Origin: Peromyscus leucopus
Taxonomy: Eukaryota > Chordata > Mammalia > Rodentia > Cricetidae
Length of the DNA: 64,000 nucleotides
Reading direction: 5' to 3'
NCBI RefSeq assembly: GCF_004664715.2
Contig: NC_051075.1
Location: forward strand, 89,627,709-89,691,708
Position numbers and translations under genes: made by a program. Below, piece after piece: positions 10,861 to 22,057 of this stretch. Under the pieces are notes generated by a model, which searched no databases, had not been told where the DNA came from, and was given only the letters and a program-made list of their open reading frames with translations. Every line of letters starts with the position of its first letter. The first letter of the stretch is position 1.

Positions 10861-12455
10861 TTCTTTTTGTCCATGCCTCGGCTCTATCGTTCAACTTCAA
10901 GCAATAGAGCATTCAGCAGTTGAAAGTTGAATAGGGGGAGTATGGTAAGTTCTAAGTTGGTAGCTGTTGATATCAGTCTACAGCATCATTGAGGTTGGGA
11001 TGGATACTTCTGTCACCTCTTGCCCTGTCCTCTTAGACACAGCTTAATAGCAACAACTTCAACCATCACACCTCCACCGTATGCTAAAACATTAGACTAG
11101 GCATTGCTATAGTGGTCGTGCTGGGCCCAGACTGATGGGACTTGGATAACTCTGATCTGTACTCACCTAGCTTTTTTCATTCTCTTCCTGTTAGCTGAGG
11201 ATGGAAAGGACCTAGACGCCTGTCTTGGTTTTGGTGTTGAAAATGGCGGACTCCTCAATCATTTCAACGGCTTTCCCATCTCTATGGGTGCGTCGCTGTA
11301 TTTCCTATGTCATGACAGCACTTCCATAGTCTCTGAGCCATCACATCAACTAAGAATCTCTGCTACAAATCCCAGGCCACTGAGTGCTGCTGTAGGAAAC
11401 TGCTGCTTTTGATCCCCCGTCATGGGCTTTCTGAGCATCCTGGTCATTCTGGCTCTGGGCGTGGGTGATGACACTTGGCTTGGCAGGTACCCACATCTCT
11501 CCAGCATAATTTACAGAGGACCTTCCCAGAGTCTGTTCAGCACAGGATGAAAATGGACCATCTTGGACATGGAAAGGAAATGTAGTCACAAGGAGAGACC
11601 TTGCTTTCTGTGCTCAGGCCAAGCCCAGTCGGCAAGGAGCCAGGCCTTCCAAGAATTTTCCTGTTTTCCACTTTCAAAATTACCTGCTTCTAAGGACAGA
11701 CTGCAGCATTTTAGAAGCTACCAGCTTGAGTCAATGTCTGCCATTCTGATGGGAAAAATCTTTAGAACTTACAACCTCAGACTCTCCTTCATCCCATTTC
11801 TAGCCTGCCTTGCCTTTCTTAACCCTAAATTTTATTAATTCCTTTTTGTTTGATATTTGCCTTTTATTTATCTTTTGAACTATACCTAGCAACATTTTAG
11901 GGGGAAATGTTATGATTTGATATATGAATGTTACAAATTTTTGAAATATGATTTGCATCTATCTTTGCCATATATATTCAACAAAATCAGTTTATGGGCA
12001 GGGCTGATCTGGTAAAACTGAAGAGTCGATACGCTTTGTCTCCTGACTTTTAATTTCCTTGCAATTTTCTGCCCTTTCAAACTTCCTTCATCCCTTTTAT
12101 TATATGAGATTTCTGACTTCTTTGTATTTGCTTGTTCTCTCTTGGTATTAAAAAAAAAATCTCCCCCCACCCAACTATCAAAGTCCCCACCCCAAAATAT
12201 AAGAAAGGACTTCTAAGAACCTGCTGCAGACAGGAAGATGTGGACAGACCTTCACAGATGGTGAAATGTACAAAGAACTTTCATGGGACACAGGATGGGG
12301 AACTTCTGGGAAATGGCTGAGGTTTTAACAGTGAATGGTGTTTGATAGTAGCCTACTGATGCTGGTTTTTGACTTTTGACAAATACATTGCACTAACATA
12401 TCAGCAGGGGATGCTAGCATCTGTAGAGGATGGCCTTGATTGCTGAGATAAGAAC
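10861..12455. other. Unique gene-free sequence
   Basis: No repeat or gene recognised with confidence. 11,870-11,970 is AT-rich. 11,563-11,838 is open in one frame without any protein signature. Confidence 0.5.
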
Positions 12456-12795
12456 CCCCCCCACACACACACTGTGGGCGACTCACTCCTTAGGCAGGTG
12501 GTACTGAGCTATATAAGGAACCTAGCTGAGTATAAGCCTGTGAGATAGCCAGCCAGAGAGAACGCAGCAGTCTCCATGGTTACTGCCACACTTATTTGGC
12601 TTTGAAGTGGGGAGTTCATTGGTCAGAGATGATGTAAGGCAAACAGGCTTTTCTTCAAGTTCTTGCCTTGAGTTCCTGTCTTGACTTCCTTCAGTGATGG
12701 GCTGTGACCTGGAATTGCAAGCTGAATAAATGCCTCCTCTCCTGAAGTTCCTTTTGGTCAGGGTATTTGTCACAGCAAGACAAATGGAGTCACAC
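12456..12795 (+). mobile_element. Family A rodent repeat (3' part)
   Basis: After a short C/CA run it reads 'ggtggtactgagctatataa', 'cttgccttgagttcctgtct', 'gggctgtgacctggaattgc' and 'gctgaataaatgcctcctct', ending 'tgtcacagcaaga'. This is the far end of the same family as 10661 and the reverse of 25498-25896. The TATA-like and AATAAA signals belong to the repeat. Confidence 0.7.
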
Positions 12796-12849
12796 ACCCT
12801 ATTGCCCTCTTCTGTGTCCTTTCTCCTCCTCCAGCTATCACTTCCCTCC

Positions 12850-12990
12850 CCAAGTAGACACCCCTGTGCACCAAAGTGTTGTTACTTTTTAGAAGTCTGG
12901 ATTCTGCATATGAGAGAAAAGGTGCAGTACTTGTCCTTCTCTGCCTGGCTTATTTTGCTCAACACGATGACCTCTGTATGTTTAAAACCT
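12850..12990. mobile_element. LINE-1-derived fragment
   Basis: 'attctgcatatgagagaaaa' followed by 'gcctggcttattttgctcaa' matches a phrase from L1 3' regions (also at 27262). Short relic. Confidence 0.65.
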
Positions 12991-13539
12991 GAAAGCCACA
13001 GAGGAGAACTCTCTAGCAAAGTTGTTCACAGTAAACATTTGAGAGTCAATGTAAAGTTACTCCTAAGCTCTTACCTCAAAATGCATTTCTCAAAGTGGAT
13101 CTTCTTCTCAGAGCACAGCGAGGGCCTTGCTTCATGAGAGAATCAAGGGTGAGATGCTTGGGTGGATTTTTATCCCCTAGAAATCCCTGACAGGGACATG
13201 GGGCATGGTGTCCAAAACATATCAGCTTGGGAAACTCTGAAAAGTAGTATCTCCCTTTGCTAACACGGGCATTCCCTGATGGTGGACATTTTACTTCCCA
13301 GATAATGTACTACTGCCTATGGATATAGAGTTTTCCAAGTCCACTCTGCGAGAGCTTTGCTGGGATAACTTACTGGTAAAGTTTAGAGATGGCATTAATA
13401 ATCCTCTGGGGACAGGAGCTTCCTGGTACCGTCACCTCATACACTCCTCCTCGCCACACAAGTGGCTCCCTGGGGAACAGTCACCCTACAGGAAAATCAC
13501 TAAGGTTTTATTATAGATACAAAGGATGGAAATTGTACT
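12991..13539. other. Unique gene-free sequence
   Basis: No repeat or gene recognised; it leads into the motif-rich block that follows. Confidence 0.5.
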
Positions 13540-13905
13540 CAGAAACACACAATGTCAGTCTCCTGACTCTGCTAATTGACTCTAACTTTAATGGTGCTCG
13601 GCTCATTATGCCCCTTTTAGCAGGGTCCGACATCAGCATTCGGGAGCCTTTGAAACAGCACACATCTCGAATCCATTGCAGTTTGATCATTGAAAGCTAC
13701 AGAGATCAATTGTCCAGGCTCTTGCTCTCTGGAGCTGGCAGAGCAGACTGTGGGCTGGCTGATCCTCTTAGCTCAGCGGCCTTCCAATTGATAGTGATTG
13801 CCCCACCACATCAATCGCTCGGTGACCCGCATCAATTAAGGCCGCTCAGAGGCATGAAGAGAAGTCCCTTTACCAGCTCTGCTTTGGAAATACAAAAGTA
13901 GCTAA
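13540..13905. promoter_or_regulatory. Putative conserved enhancer-like element with ATCAAT cluster
   Basis: Non-repetitive block. It has four ATCAAT/ATTGAT sites at 13705-13710, 13787-13792, 13810-13815 and 13831-13836, plus 'ctaattgactctaac' and 'gtttgatcattgaaag'. ATTGAT is the core bound by Onecut/CUT proteins and resembles PBX/HOX sites. Several CpGs survive ('caatcgctcggtgacccgc'), unusual for neutral rodent DNA. Open frames through it are judged chance. Confidence 0.5.
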
Positions 13906-14119
13906 GGAAGAAAAGGCACCTGTATGACTTCCAACACTATGAAGTGTGAGGACCCACTGTCCACCAATGCGCCAACTGAGGGAGGCATCTAATGGGCCCT
14001 TTCTGAAATGGTTCCACCCCTGTGCCCTCACTTCTCACCCCTTGGACTGTATTATAAGTAGTCTCAGTGTAAGGGACCTTGTGAAGTAAGCCAGTGGCTA
14101 CATCTAATTATAACTTACT

Positions 14120-14275
14120 TGACCATGAGTTATTTTATTAAGCAATACTTAATTTAAACAAATATTAAGTACTTCCTCTAAGTCAGGCACTGTGCTAGGT
14201 TGTATCACTGAGCAAAATACAGTCTCTGCCTGTTGAGGAGCTCGGACAGACACGAAGATGGATAATCAGAAGATC
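14120..14275 (-). mobile_element. LINE-2 3'-end fragment
   Basis: 'acaaatattaagtacttcct', then 'gtcaggcactgtgctaggtt' and 'cagtctctgcctgttgagga', is the reverse of the L2 3' end ('agcacagtgcctggcac...'). Ancient mammalian relic. Confidence 0.65.
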
Positions 14276-14603
14276 GCGTTGTACAAAGTTCGATCAGAGA
14301 AGGTTCCAGGTGCGTTGACAACCCAGCTTCCAGGAATGGATGGGGTGCTTATAATAAGCCTTGGAGGAAGGAGAGGAGGGGTGGGTGCCAGAGAAAGGTT
14401 AGGAGGAGGGTGGCAGGAAGGACTTGCTGATACAGGAAGAAACTCGTCTATCAAAAGAAGGTGTTTCTACACTCAGATTTTCCTGATGCCAAAATCCGAA
14501 GAGCCCCTATCTATGTATAGTAATCACCCAACGGTGGTCCCCAATGCAAACAAAAGGTATGCTTGGAAAACCTCTGCATTTCATTTGGTTTAACTATTGA
14601 GGG
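14276..14603. other. Unique gene-free sequence
   Basis: A 111-codon open frame (14258-14593) spans L2 relic and unique sequence. It is therefore not a credible gene. Confidence 0.5.
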
Positions 14604-14690
14604 CTTTCTTCTTCTTCTTCTTCTTCTTCTTCTTCTTCTTCTTCTTCTTCTTCTTCTTCTTCTTCTCCTTCTTCTTCCTCCTCCTCCTTT
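14604..14690. repeat. (CTT)n microsatellite
   Basis: About 85 bp of CTT units, turning into CTCC/CTC near the end. Pure pyrimidine strand; equivalent to (GAA)n on the other strand. Confidence 0.97.
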
Positions 14691-14808
14691 TTTAAAATCT
14701 ATTTGGCAAATGTTTATACCTTTATGAGCCTGAGCTTCTCACAAGTTCTTGTGACAAGGGTGCTAACTAAGTAAATTACTGTTGCCATCCAAATGTAGCT
14801 TCACTGTA

Positions 14809-14893
14809 GCTGGGCCAGTGGCTCAGCCACACTTGCCAAACAAGAACGAGGACCTGGATTAATTCTTAGACACCCTCCTTCCCTCCACCACCT

Positions 14894-14946
<53 letters not shown>

Positions 14947-15182
14947 TTTTTTTTTTAAAGCAGGCTGTAGTGGTGCATGCTTATAATCCCAGCACTGAGG
15001 ATGCAGAGATGGGCTCATCCCTGGGGCTGTGTAGCCAACCAGCTTGGCCAGGTCAGTGAGTTTAAGGGCAGTGAAGAGACTCTGTCTCAAAAATAGAAGG
15101 CATGTCGCAGCTGGGAGAACAATTGAGGTTGTGTTCTGACCTCTGCACACAGCATACTTGTGCACGGGTGTGAGTGAGCGCA
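14809..15182 (+). mobile_element. B4 SINE split by a CA microsatellite
   Basis: ID-like head 'gctgggccagtggctcagcc' with 'gaggacctggattaattctt' is followed by (AC)n at 14896-14944, a T/A-rich stretch and the B1-like half ('ggctgtagtggtgcatgctt', 'gactctgtctcaaaaataga'). The B4 tail 'gttctgacctctgcacac' completes it. Confidence 0.8.
14896..14944. repeat. (AC)n microsatellite
   Basis: Pure AC run of about 49 bp inside the B4 SINE. Confidence 0.97.
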
Positions 15183-16026
15183 TGCTGTTTTTTTTACTGC
15201 CTCCTTTTCTGACAACCATTTATTTAATGTGACTAACTTGCCTCCATTCCTGGAAGAAACCCGGACAGGGTCCTGATTTGTATAACGCATACGCTTAGAG
15301 AGAGTCTTAGTCATTAACTTTCGAATGTAGTCCCCAGTCAGAAAGCAGAATGCCCCCAAACACGTGACAGTAGACGGATCAGTGCTGTCTACTGTCTCTC
15401 CACCGTCACCGACTGTCTCCCAGCTCTGGCCTGGCCCTGGGCACTGAAGTGACCTCCCTTCTTCCCCAGCACTAAGCACTTACGTTCTGTTCCCTGCTCC
15501 TGTGGATGGAGCATCTGAGGAAGACACCCAGGGTGGGTTGTTTCACCCTCTATGTCGCAGAGATGGCAACGATGACTGTTCCTTCTTTAGAAAATAAATA
15601 ACTGTGCATTAAATTTGTGTGTATTTTAATTGTTCAGATGATGGCTCATGATGTAATAATTCAAAGTCTAGTGTGTAATGATCAGATCAGGGGCACTTTT
15701 GTCTTCTCAAACACAGAATACTTTTTGTTTAACGTGTGCTGGAAAGTTCTCTCTTGCTTTTAAAAGTTACTTGGAATATGTCAAGGTTCCTCGAGGTTGA
15801 GAAGAGGGGCTGTATGTGAGGTTGAGTATCACATACCAAACAGAAAACTCATCCTAGTGTTTTCCACATCTATGGGGACGATAGCTTATGATAAAGTGTT
15901 AACTTGGTGACTAGTTGGGACAGTGGAGCTGGATAGTTCCAACCACAAAACAATGATATGGGAATGTAAACACTGTCACCTGACTAGAGCCCCACATAGT
16001 GAGCATGCATATATTGAAATATCACA
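15183..16026. other. Unique gene-free sequence
   Basis: No repeat or gene recognised. A poly-T of 8 at 15188 sits just after the B4. 15,600-15,780 is AT-rich with TAAT cores but no strong cluster. Confidence 0.5.
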
Positions 16027-16352
16027 CTGGAGCTTCTACGATGGATCAGTTGACTAAGCATTTGCCCCACAAGCATGAAGACATGAGTTTGGATGCCCAG
16101 AATCAATATAAAATCCAGGCAGGCATGGTGATGGCCTGTAATCCCAGCATTCAGTAAGCAGAGACAGGGGGTCTCTTGAACAAACGGAAATACTGGCGTA
16201 GACAGATTTGGTGAGTTCATATTTCTGTGAGAGACCCTGTCTCCACAAATAACATGGAAAGCAATTGAGAAAGGCCTGACATCAACTCAGGTCTCCATAT
16301 GCATGCACACATACCAGCACATGCACCCATGCACACACGTGCATATACACCT
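16027..16352 (+). mobile_element. B4 SINE
   Basis: ID-like head ('gatggatcagttgactaagc', 'gaagacatgagtttggatgc'), central B1-like part ('ggcctgtaatcccagcattc', 'gagagaccctgtctccacaa') and CA-rich tail give a full-length B4 layout. Confidence 0.85.
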
Positions 16353-17295
16353 GTTTTGTTTTGTTTGTTTTCCTAGCATTTTTGTGCTGAGGGAAACTCA
16401 CCTTGGTGATGGCTTTGGGTAAGATATGGCCCATCTGTCCCACAGCCTAGCTCTGGTGTTTTAGGGTCTCCCAACACTAGAAATACAGAATTAAAATGTT
16501 CCAAAGGGCTCTAACAACTGGAGCAGACCTTAATAAAAGCAATGGCACAGCCTGACATATTGAGAGGTGTCAGAGAGGACAAGTACTACAATAAATATGC
16601 TCCTGACCTTGAAAAAGAGCTTCTGGGAGCAGACAGGATCAAGTGAAGTCTAGGACAGATTGAGAAGTGGTAGAGGAGGGTTTTCTAAGACCAGTCTGGA
16701 AGGTCTAGCCCCTGGTGCAGGCTCACACAGCTGCAGCGAGCTGAGGTGCTGAGATCCTCTGAGAAGTCAGAGGCTAGTTCAGTTATTTTTATTCTGCTCA
16801 GTTCAGCCACACTCAGCTGAACTTGTCCACCTCAGCATATCCCATGCATAGGCAAATGTTAAATCGGTATTGTGCTTAAATGATGGGATAGTAGACCAGT
16901 CATGCAGGAACCGAGTCATATCCTCAAAACAGCCATAGAAAAGAACTGACCCCACTTATTTCAGAAGATGGAGGAAGGGCAGGAGAATTGCCAGAAAGTA
17001 AAATGGTGATTTGTTTTTTTTTTTTTTAAGAGTGCAGTTGGCATAACGGGAGAAGGCTGGAGGGATGCAGAAGCCAACTGAAAGAAAATCTACAGGCTGA
17101 AGCAGTGTGTACATCAACAACAAAACAAACCAGAAGCTGAACAAAGTAGTTTTGGATGGAAATTCAAATTATTAAACATGCATAGATTCATATTGATATA
17201 AATTAAGGGATAAACAAATACACCGAGGAAAAGAGACTGTTTTCTTGTGTTGAAGACATGATTGATGAAGATATTTGTCCTTCAGAGTGGGGACA
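16353..17295. other. Unique gene-free sequence
   Basis: No gene. A poly-T at 17013-17028 and a short run of T/G near 16,353. Otherwise unremarkable. Confidence 0.5.
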
Positions 17296-17622
17296 GGACT
17301 GGGGAGATAGCTGTCAGTAATACACAGGTCTTGTGAGCATAAGAGTCTGAGTTTGATGCCCAGGACTTTGGATACTGTGGTGCTTTTTTATAATGCTGAT
17401 GCTGGGGAGGTGGAGGCAGGTGGATCGTTCAGGTTCACTAGCTGGCTGGCCTAGCTTACTTGGTGGGTTCCAGGCCAGTGAGAGACCTTGTCTCAAAAAA
17501 GCCATGGAGGACAGTGCCTGAAGAACAGCCCAGGTTTTGTTCTGGCCTCTACATGTACACATACAAATGTGCAACTACTTGCGTGCGCGCGCGCGCGCGC
17601 GCACACACACACACACACACAC
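17296..17622 (+). mobile_element. B4 SINE ending in GC/CA tract
   Basis: 'ggactggggagatagctgtc' head, 'gatgctggggaggtggaggc', 'gagagaccttgtctcaaaaa' and 'ttgttctggcctctacatgt' follow the B4 order. The element ends in an alternating GC/CA tract. Confidence 0.85.
17581..17622. repeat. (GC)n/(CA)n alternating tract
   Basis: About 20 bp of mostly GC run straight into about 22 bp of CA, the same structure as at 3708-3757. It is the degenerate tail of the B4. Confidence 0.95.
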
Positions 17623-18210
17623 GATATAACTCCCCAGTCTTTACCTTTACCTGTTGGGTGTGCATAACGACTTTGTTCTGCAGAGCTCAGCTTGGAAAGA
17701 GGTCTGGGGATGGTGGTTCACTTAACTACTAAACAGTCATCACCCAAGCAATCAAGGTCAGCCTGAGAACAGTGACCATGCTGTCAGCATGTGCTCTGGA
17801 TATGGCATGATGCAGATACCAGCTTGTTCTGCGTTCTTTCCCCCCAAATTCACAGTGCACATCTAATCAGAAAACTGTCCCTGAGAAAGCATGAGGCAAA
17901 TCCTATGGAACTTCCAGACCCTGCAAAGCAAAGATAGTTTGAGAAACTGTTAGATACAAGAGAAACCATTAATGATGCTACAGTGGGACATTGGGTGGGA
18001 AGAGAACAGAAAAAAGTAACTAACTTTCGCTAAATTGTGAACGTTGGCTAATGATAATAAACTAATATCAGTTTATTAACAGTAGCAATTATATCATCCT
18101 AGTATAAGAACTTGGCAACAGGTCATGTGGGAACTCTTTCTACTATATTCATATGTCTTTACCCATAAATACACAATGGTTTGAAAAAAGTTAAAAAGAA
18201 GAGAAGGGGG
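17623..18210. other. Unique gene-free sequence
   Basis: No gene or clear repeat. 18,010-18,110 is AT-rich. Confidence 0.5.
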
Positions 18211-18380
18211 GGCTGGAGAGATGGCCCAGCAGTTAAGAGCACTGGCTGCTCTTCCAGAGGACCTGGGTTCAATTCCCAGCACCCACATGGCAGCTCACAA
18301 CTGTCTGTAATTCCAGTTCCAGGGGATCTGACACCCTCACACCAATGCACATAAAGTAAAGTTTAAAAAAATTACTTTAT
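18211..18380 (+). mobile_element. B2 SINE with target duplication
   Basis: Well-preserved head 'ggctggagagatggcccagc', 'cctgggttcaattcccagca' and body 'aattccagttccaggggatc'. A flanking direct repeat 'aagagaagg' at 18199-18207 and 18382-18390 marks the insertion. Confidence 0.93.
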
Positions 18381-18382
18381 AA

Positions 18383-18416
18383 AGAGAAGGAGGAGAAGGA
18401 GGAGGAGGAGGAGGAA
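18383..18416. repeat. (GGA)n purine tract
   Basis: GGA/GAA-rich purine tract directly after the B2 tail. Confidence 0.9.
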
Positions 18417-18535
18417 GCTGGAGATTCCCTTCCTAGCTCCTGTTCCAGTTAAGCCAGCTGGCTCCTGAACATTTCAAGAGCTGGATGCCTCTGTCATGAC
18501 TGCTCTTTTACATAGTCTGCCACAGTGCAAGCTCT

Positions 18536-18686
18536 TGTGGAATCATCCTTTACATTGTGTGAAGATGTGTCACTGTGATTGGTTTAATAAAAATCTAAAT
18601 GGCCAATAGCTAGGCAGGAGGTATAGGTGGGACTTCTGGTCAGAGAGAGCTCTGGGAAGAAGAAAGGTGGAGTCGCCAGTCAGATG

Positions 18687-18688
<2 letters not shown>
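18536..18688 (+). mobile_element. LTR fragment, same family as 19191 and 60214
   Basis: 'tgtggaatcatcctttacat', then 'tgaagatgtgtcactgtgat', 'ggccaatagctaggcagg' and 'tctgggaagaagaaaggtgg', match the first part of the LTR at 60214-60558. The copy stops at the GT microsatellite, so its 3' half is missing. Confidence 0.8.

Positions 18689-18736
<48 letters not shown>
18689..18736. repeat. (GT)n microsatellite
   Basis: Pure GT run of about 48 bp abutting the truncated LTR. Confidence 0.97.
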
Positions 18737-18737
<1 letters not shown>

Positions 18738-18761
18738 CATGTATGTGTGTGTTCGTGAGTG

Positions 18762-18904
18762 TGATACATGAGTGCAGTTATCCACAGAGGTATTCAGTCC
18801 CCCATCACTTGAGTTACAGGCAGTTGTGAGCTGCCCAGTGTGGGTGCTGGGAACCTAACTGGGATTCTGTATGTGGTCTTAACCACTGAGCCATCTCTCC
18901 AGCG
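18762..18904 (-). mobile_element. B2/B3-type SINE, minus strand
   Basis: 'gggtgctgggaacctaactg' and 'cttaaccactgagccatctc' followed by 'tccagcgcc' are the reverse of the B2/B3 head. Confidence 0.85.
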
Positions 18905-19190
18905 CCTCTTCCTGTGTCTATATCTTCAGTACATAGTAGAGCTGATGTTGGTGTCAGTTGTTCACTGTGTGTATGTTAAGCTGAAGCCCTCCGTTGGATG
19001 TTAGCCAGTGTGCATGGTTCCTAGAGCTTACCTTTCCCTGGCAAGATATTAGTATGTGAAAGAGCAGAGTGTGTGTTAAATATGCATGGAGCCTTTCTTT
19101 GACCCTTCAATGGGCTTTCTTTTGTAGACCTGGGAGAAGAGACTGCAAGCGAACGGGCTGTATTTCTCTGTCCTAAGACCCATATTTGTC
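18905..19190. other. Unique gene-free sequence
   Basis: No repeat or gene recognised between the SINE and the LTR. Confidence 0.5.
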
Positions 19191-19594
19191 TGTAGCTGAA
19201 AGTTTTCCTGTGTCCTGCCTGGTCCACTCTTAGGACAAATCTCTCTCACCCACCAGCCCTGCAACCGTTTGGACCCAAATAAACACACACAGGCTAATAT
19301 TATTTTAAAACTATGGCCATGGCAGGCTTCTTGCTATCTAGTTCTTATATCTTAAATTAACCCATTTCTATGAATCTATACTTTGCCACGTGGCTTGTGG
19401 CTTACTAGTACCTTTACATCTTGCTTCTCCTGGCGGTGGCTAGCAGCATCTGCCTTGTCTCTCTTTTCTCTTACCGTCTATCCATTTGGATTTCCCACCT
19501 GCCTCTAAGCTGCCTTGCCATAGGCCAAACGGCTTTACTTATCAACTAATCAGAGCAACACATATTCATAGCATACAGAAAGACATCCACAGCA
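19191..19594 (-). mobile_element. Solo LTR, class II-like, minus strand
   Basis: About 404 bp bounded by TGTAGC...CAGCA. A perfect 6-bp direct repeat TTTGTC flanks it at 19185-19190 and 19595-19600. Read on the minus strand it shares 'gggttaatttaaga', 'atgtgttgctctgatta' and 'tgtttatttgggt' blocks with the LTR at 60214. No internal retroviral gene is present, so it is a recombined solo LTR. The 6-bp duplication is typical of ERVK-type elements. Confidence 0.85.
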
Positions 19595-19988
19595 TTTGTC
19601 TCCTGCTAAGCAGTGGGCTTCTGATTTTGACACTTACAGCTACCTTTCTATTAGCATTTCCTCCTACCTTCTACAACAATGTGTCACTCTAAGAAGTCAA
19701 AGTACTTCTACATAATCCATATGCCCAGCACCTCAGCGATTCCTCACATGCTACGCCAGCTCCCAGGTCTCCCAGGTGAGCCTTTAAGCAGTGTGCTCCA
19801 GGGCTCTCTGTTTGCAAGAGATTACATTAGTTCTCTTGCTGTCCACAAGGCTGTCTCCAAGTTCACCTGTGTGGTTTATCTTTAATCCACACTTAAGACC
19901 CCCATGAGTTGACTAGATGGCCCAACTGTTGGAGTCAATGATAGTTCAAACCCAAGGGCATAGTTTTCCATAGAAAGCATTTGCTGAA
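19595..19988. other. Unique gene-free sequence
   Basis: No repeat or gene recognised beyond the LTR target repeat. Confidence 0.5.
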
Positions 19989-20220
19989 CCTGAAGAGACA
20001 GCTCAGTGGTTAAGAGCATGTGCTGCTCTTGTAAGGGACCGAAGTTCAATTCCCAACACCCACATCAGACATCTCTCTACCACCTATAGTTGCAGCTCCA
20101 GTGGATCTGATACCATCTTCTGGCCTCTAAAGGCATCCACACACATACAGCATTCGTTTACACAAACACAAACACACATACGTTTAAATAAAAATAAAAA
20201 ACTCTAAATCAAAAAGAAAA
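19989..20220 (+). mobile_element. B2 SINE
   Basis: 'tgaagagacagctcagtggt', 'accgaagttcaattcccaac', 'gataccatcttctggcctct' and a CA/A-rich tail form a full-length, moderately old B2. Confidence 0.9.
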
Positions 20221-21229
20221 TTTCTTCATGTCATCCAGCTGCACTTGCTCCAGTTCTATCATATAGAAATGATATACTAATGAGCTATTTTTCTGTTAGC
20301 TACACTAACCTACATGGTATGGATACTGTGGAGAAATACCACCAAGTCTCAGGATATCTCACATTATAGAAAATTTTGGCTTCTAGATCAGCCATTTTTT
20401 TTTTATTATCATGGCATAAAGGAGACAGTCATCTTGCATAAGACTGATTAAATTTTTGGAAGTTTAAAAGCTGAGGTAAGTCTTTAGCCCCTTATTGACC
20501 TTAAAACAGGTGTGGCCAGTGGACTGGTTAAATTCTTTCCTATACCACTGACCCTCAGCTTAGGGAGCTTCATTTTTGTGGTGTCCTTAAGACCCAAATA
20601 TTGTCTCTTTCCAGTATGTCTTTGTTTGACTTTGGCACAAATTAACATTCTTTGGGGGGGTGTAGATTTTCCATCATGTTCTAAATTTATAGTGAAATAA
20701 TTTTTCCATAATGATTACTATTGATTATTAATCAAGAGAAAATGAAGAAACAAGACAGGAACTGGTGAGATCAGAGGACATTGGAGTGAAATCAGAATTC
20801 ATCCCAGAAGATCCAGAGAGGGGACCAGCAGATCTGTCTGCCTATCTGTCTACCCATCTATCCATCTCTCTCTCTAATATATGTGCACATTAATATGTAT
20901 ATATATATACATATACACATACATATAGTGTGTGTATACACATTATTTCTACACTTTCTCTTTAGACTTCAGAGTTCAAATGAAGTCCAAAGGTCTTGCA
21001 GATCCACAAAGCAGTGACAGACAGTAGGACATTCGTGTCCTGTCTTCTGGATCTGAGGCTGCAACCCTGAGTTTCCTACCTCACAGCAGTGCTTGGCTTT
21101 CTACAGAGGAAACTTAAACCGTGATGGTGTGGCATCCCTCCTTCCTGAGAGCCTCTCCATCCTTCTGTGCCTACATTATTTATCAGGAAAGAGACTCTCT
21201 GAGGTGTTGATGGAAGTGTTTTGGGCCAC
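20221..21229. other. Unique gene-free sequence with a small TCTG/TA tract
   Basis: No gene. 20838-20945 holds degenerate TCTG/TCCA units followed by alternating TA/CA. 20,393-20,405 is poly-T. Confidence 0.55.
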
Positions 21230-21480
21230 GAGCTGGACAGGGGCTTGGAAAATGAATTTCCTGTTGGTTCAACTGAGAATAGATGGGGACTTTGAAATAT
21301 GTTTGTCTCTCACCCGTAGTCATTTTCCTGAGGGATCCTCACTATCAGTAAGAATTATAACCTCCGAAATGCTTTCCCTAATGAAACACTATTTTCATTT
21401 TGATAATGTAGCACTCGATTAGAAAGACTCTTTAATTGACTTGCTTTCTGGAGGTTTAAAATGATTTTGAGTTTTTTTCT
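21230..21480. promoter_or_regulatory. Putative conserved non-coding element
   Basis: Non-repetitive block with AT-rich cores near its end ('ttgataatgtagcactcgat', 'ctctttaattgacttgct', 'cctaatgaaacac'). A 109-codon open frame runs through it without protein signature. Regulatory role inferred. Confidence 0.35.
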
Positions 21481-21775
21481 AGACAGAATAGCTTGGTTCA
21501 TCAGAGTGAAGCAGCATGGTCCCAGCCTGAGCTGGTTCAGGTTCAGGTCAGGTCATCAAGTCTCTCAGAGCAGTGTTTGCCGTGGTTGTGGGCAGAATCC
21601 TTACAGCAGCTGACAAGAAACCTGCGCACAGGCACAACCGTGTACTGGATTACAGACCACTGTGGTTATCAGTCCCCAACCCTGAACATTCCTTAGGCTC
21701 TGGGAGTCCTCGAAGCACTACACAAGAATCACCTGTCAGACTCGCAGTCCCCTGTGAACATTCCTCCTGTTGAAC

Positions 21776-21872
21776 AGGAGAGGAAACTGAGTCTCAGAAA
21801 GGATGAGCAGTTTGTGCAAAGTCTCGGAGCGACTTCATAAGGCCAGGATTTGAATCTGAAATACACACTGTC
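21776..21872 (+). mobile_element. MIR SINE fragment
   Basis: 'gaggaaactgagtctcagaa', then 'aaagtctcggagcgacttca' and 'ccaggatttgaatctgaa', give the MIR core in sense orientation. Confidence 0.75.
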
Positions 21873-22057
21873 CGTTAAAAAAGATGTGCTCACTTCCAAT
21901 ATACTCAAGAAGATGGGAACACTTAGAGACCTGAACATTTTCAATCCCTTTTCTTCCTAATGTCTCCTTGGGAGGAGGAGGGTGGGGTGGGAGAAGGTTA
22001 TAATTGTTAGGATTTGGGTTCCTCCAGAAATTGAAGCGTCTCTTGGCAGAGATCGGT

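Noticed and set aside
12505..12525. TATA box 'gctatataaggaac' as a gene promoter
   Set aside because: It lies inside a family A repeat and has no downstream gene.
13389..13901. 170-codon open frame over the ATCAAT cluster
   Set aside because: No domain, and motif structure fits a non-coding element better; codon-level conservation cannot be tested here.
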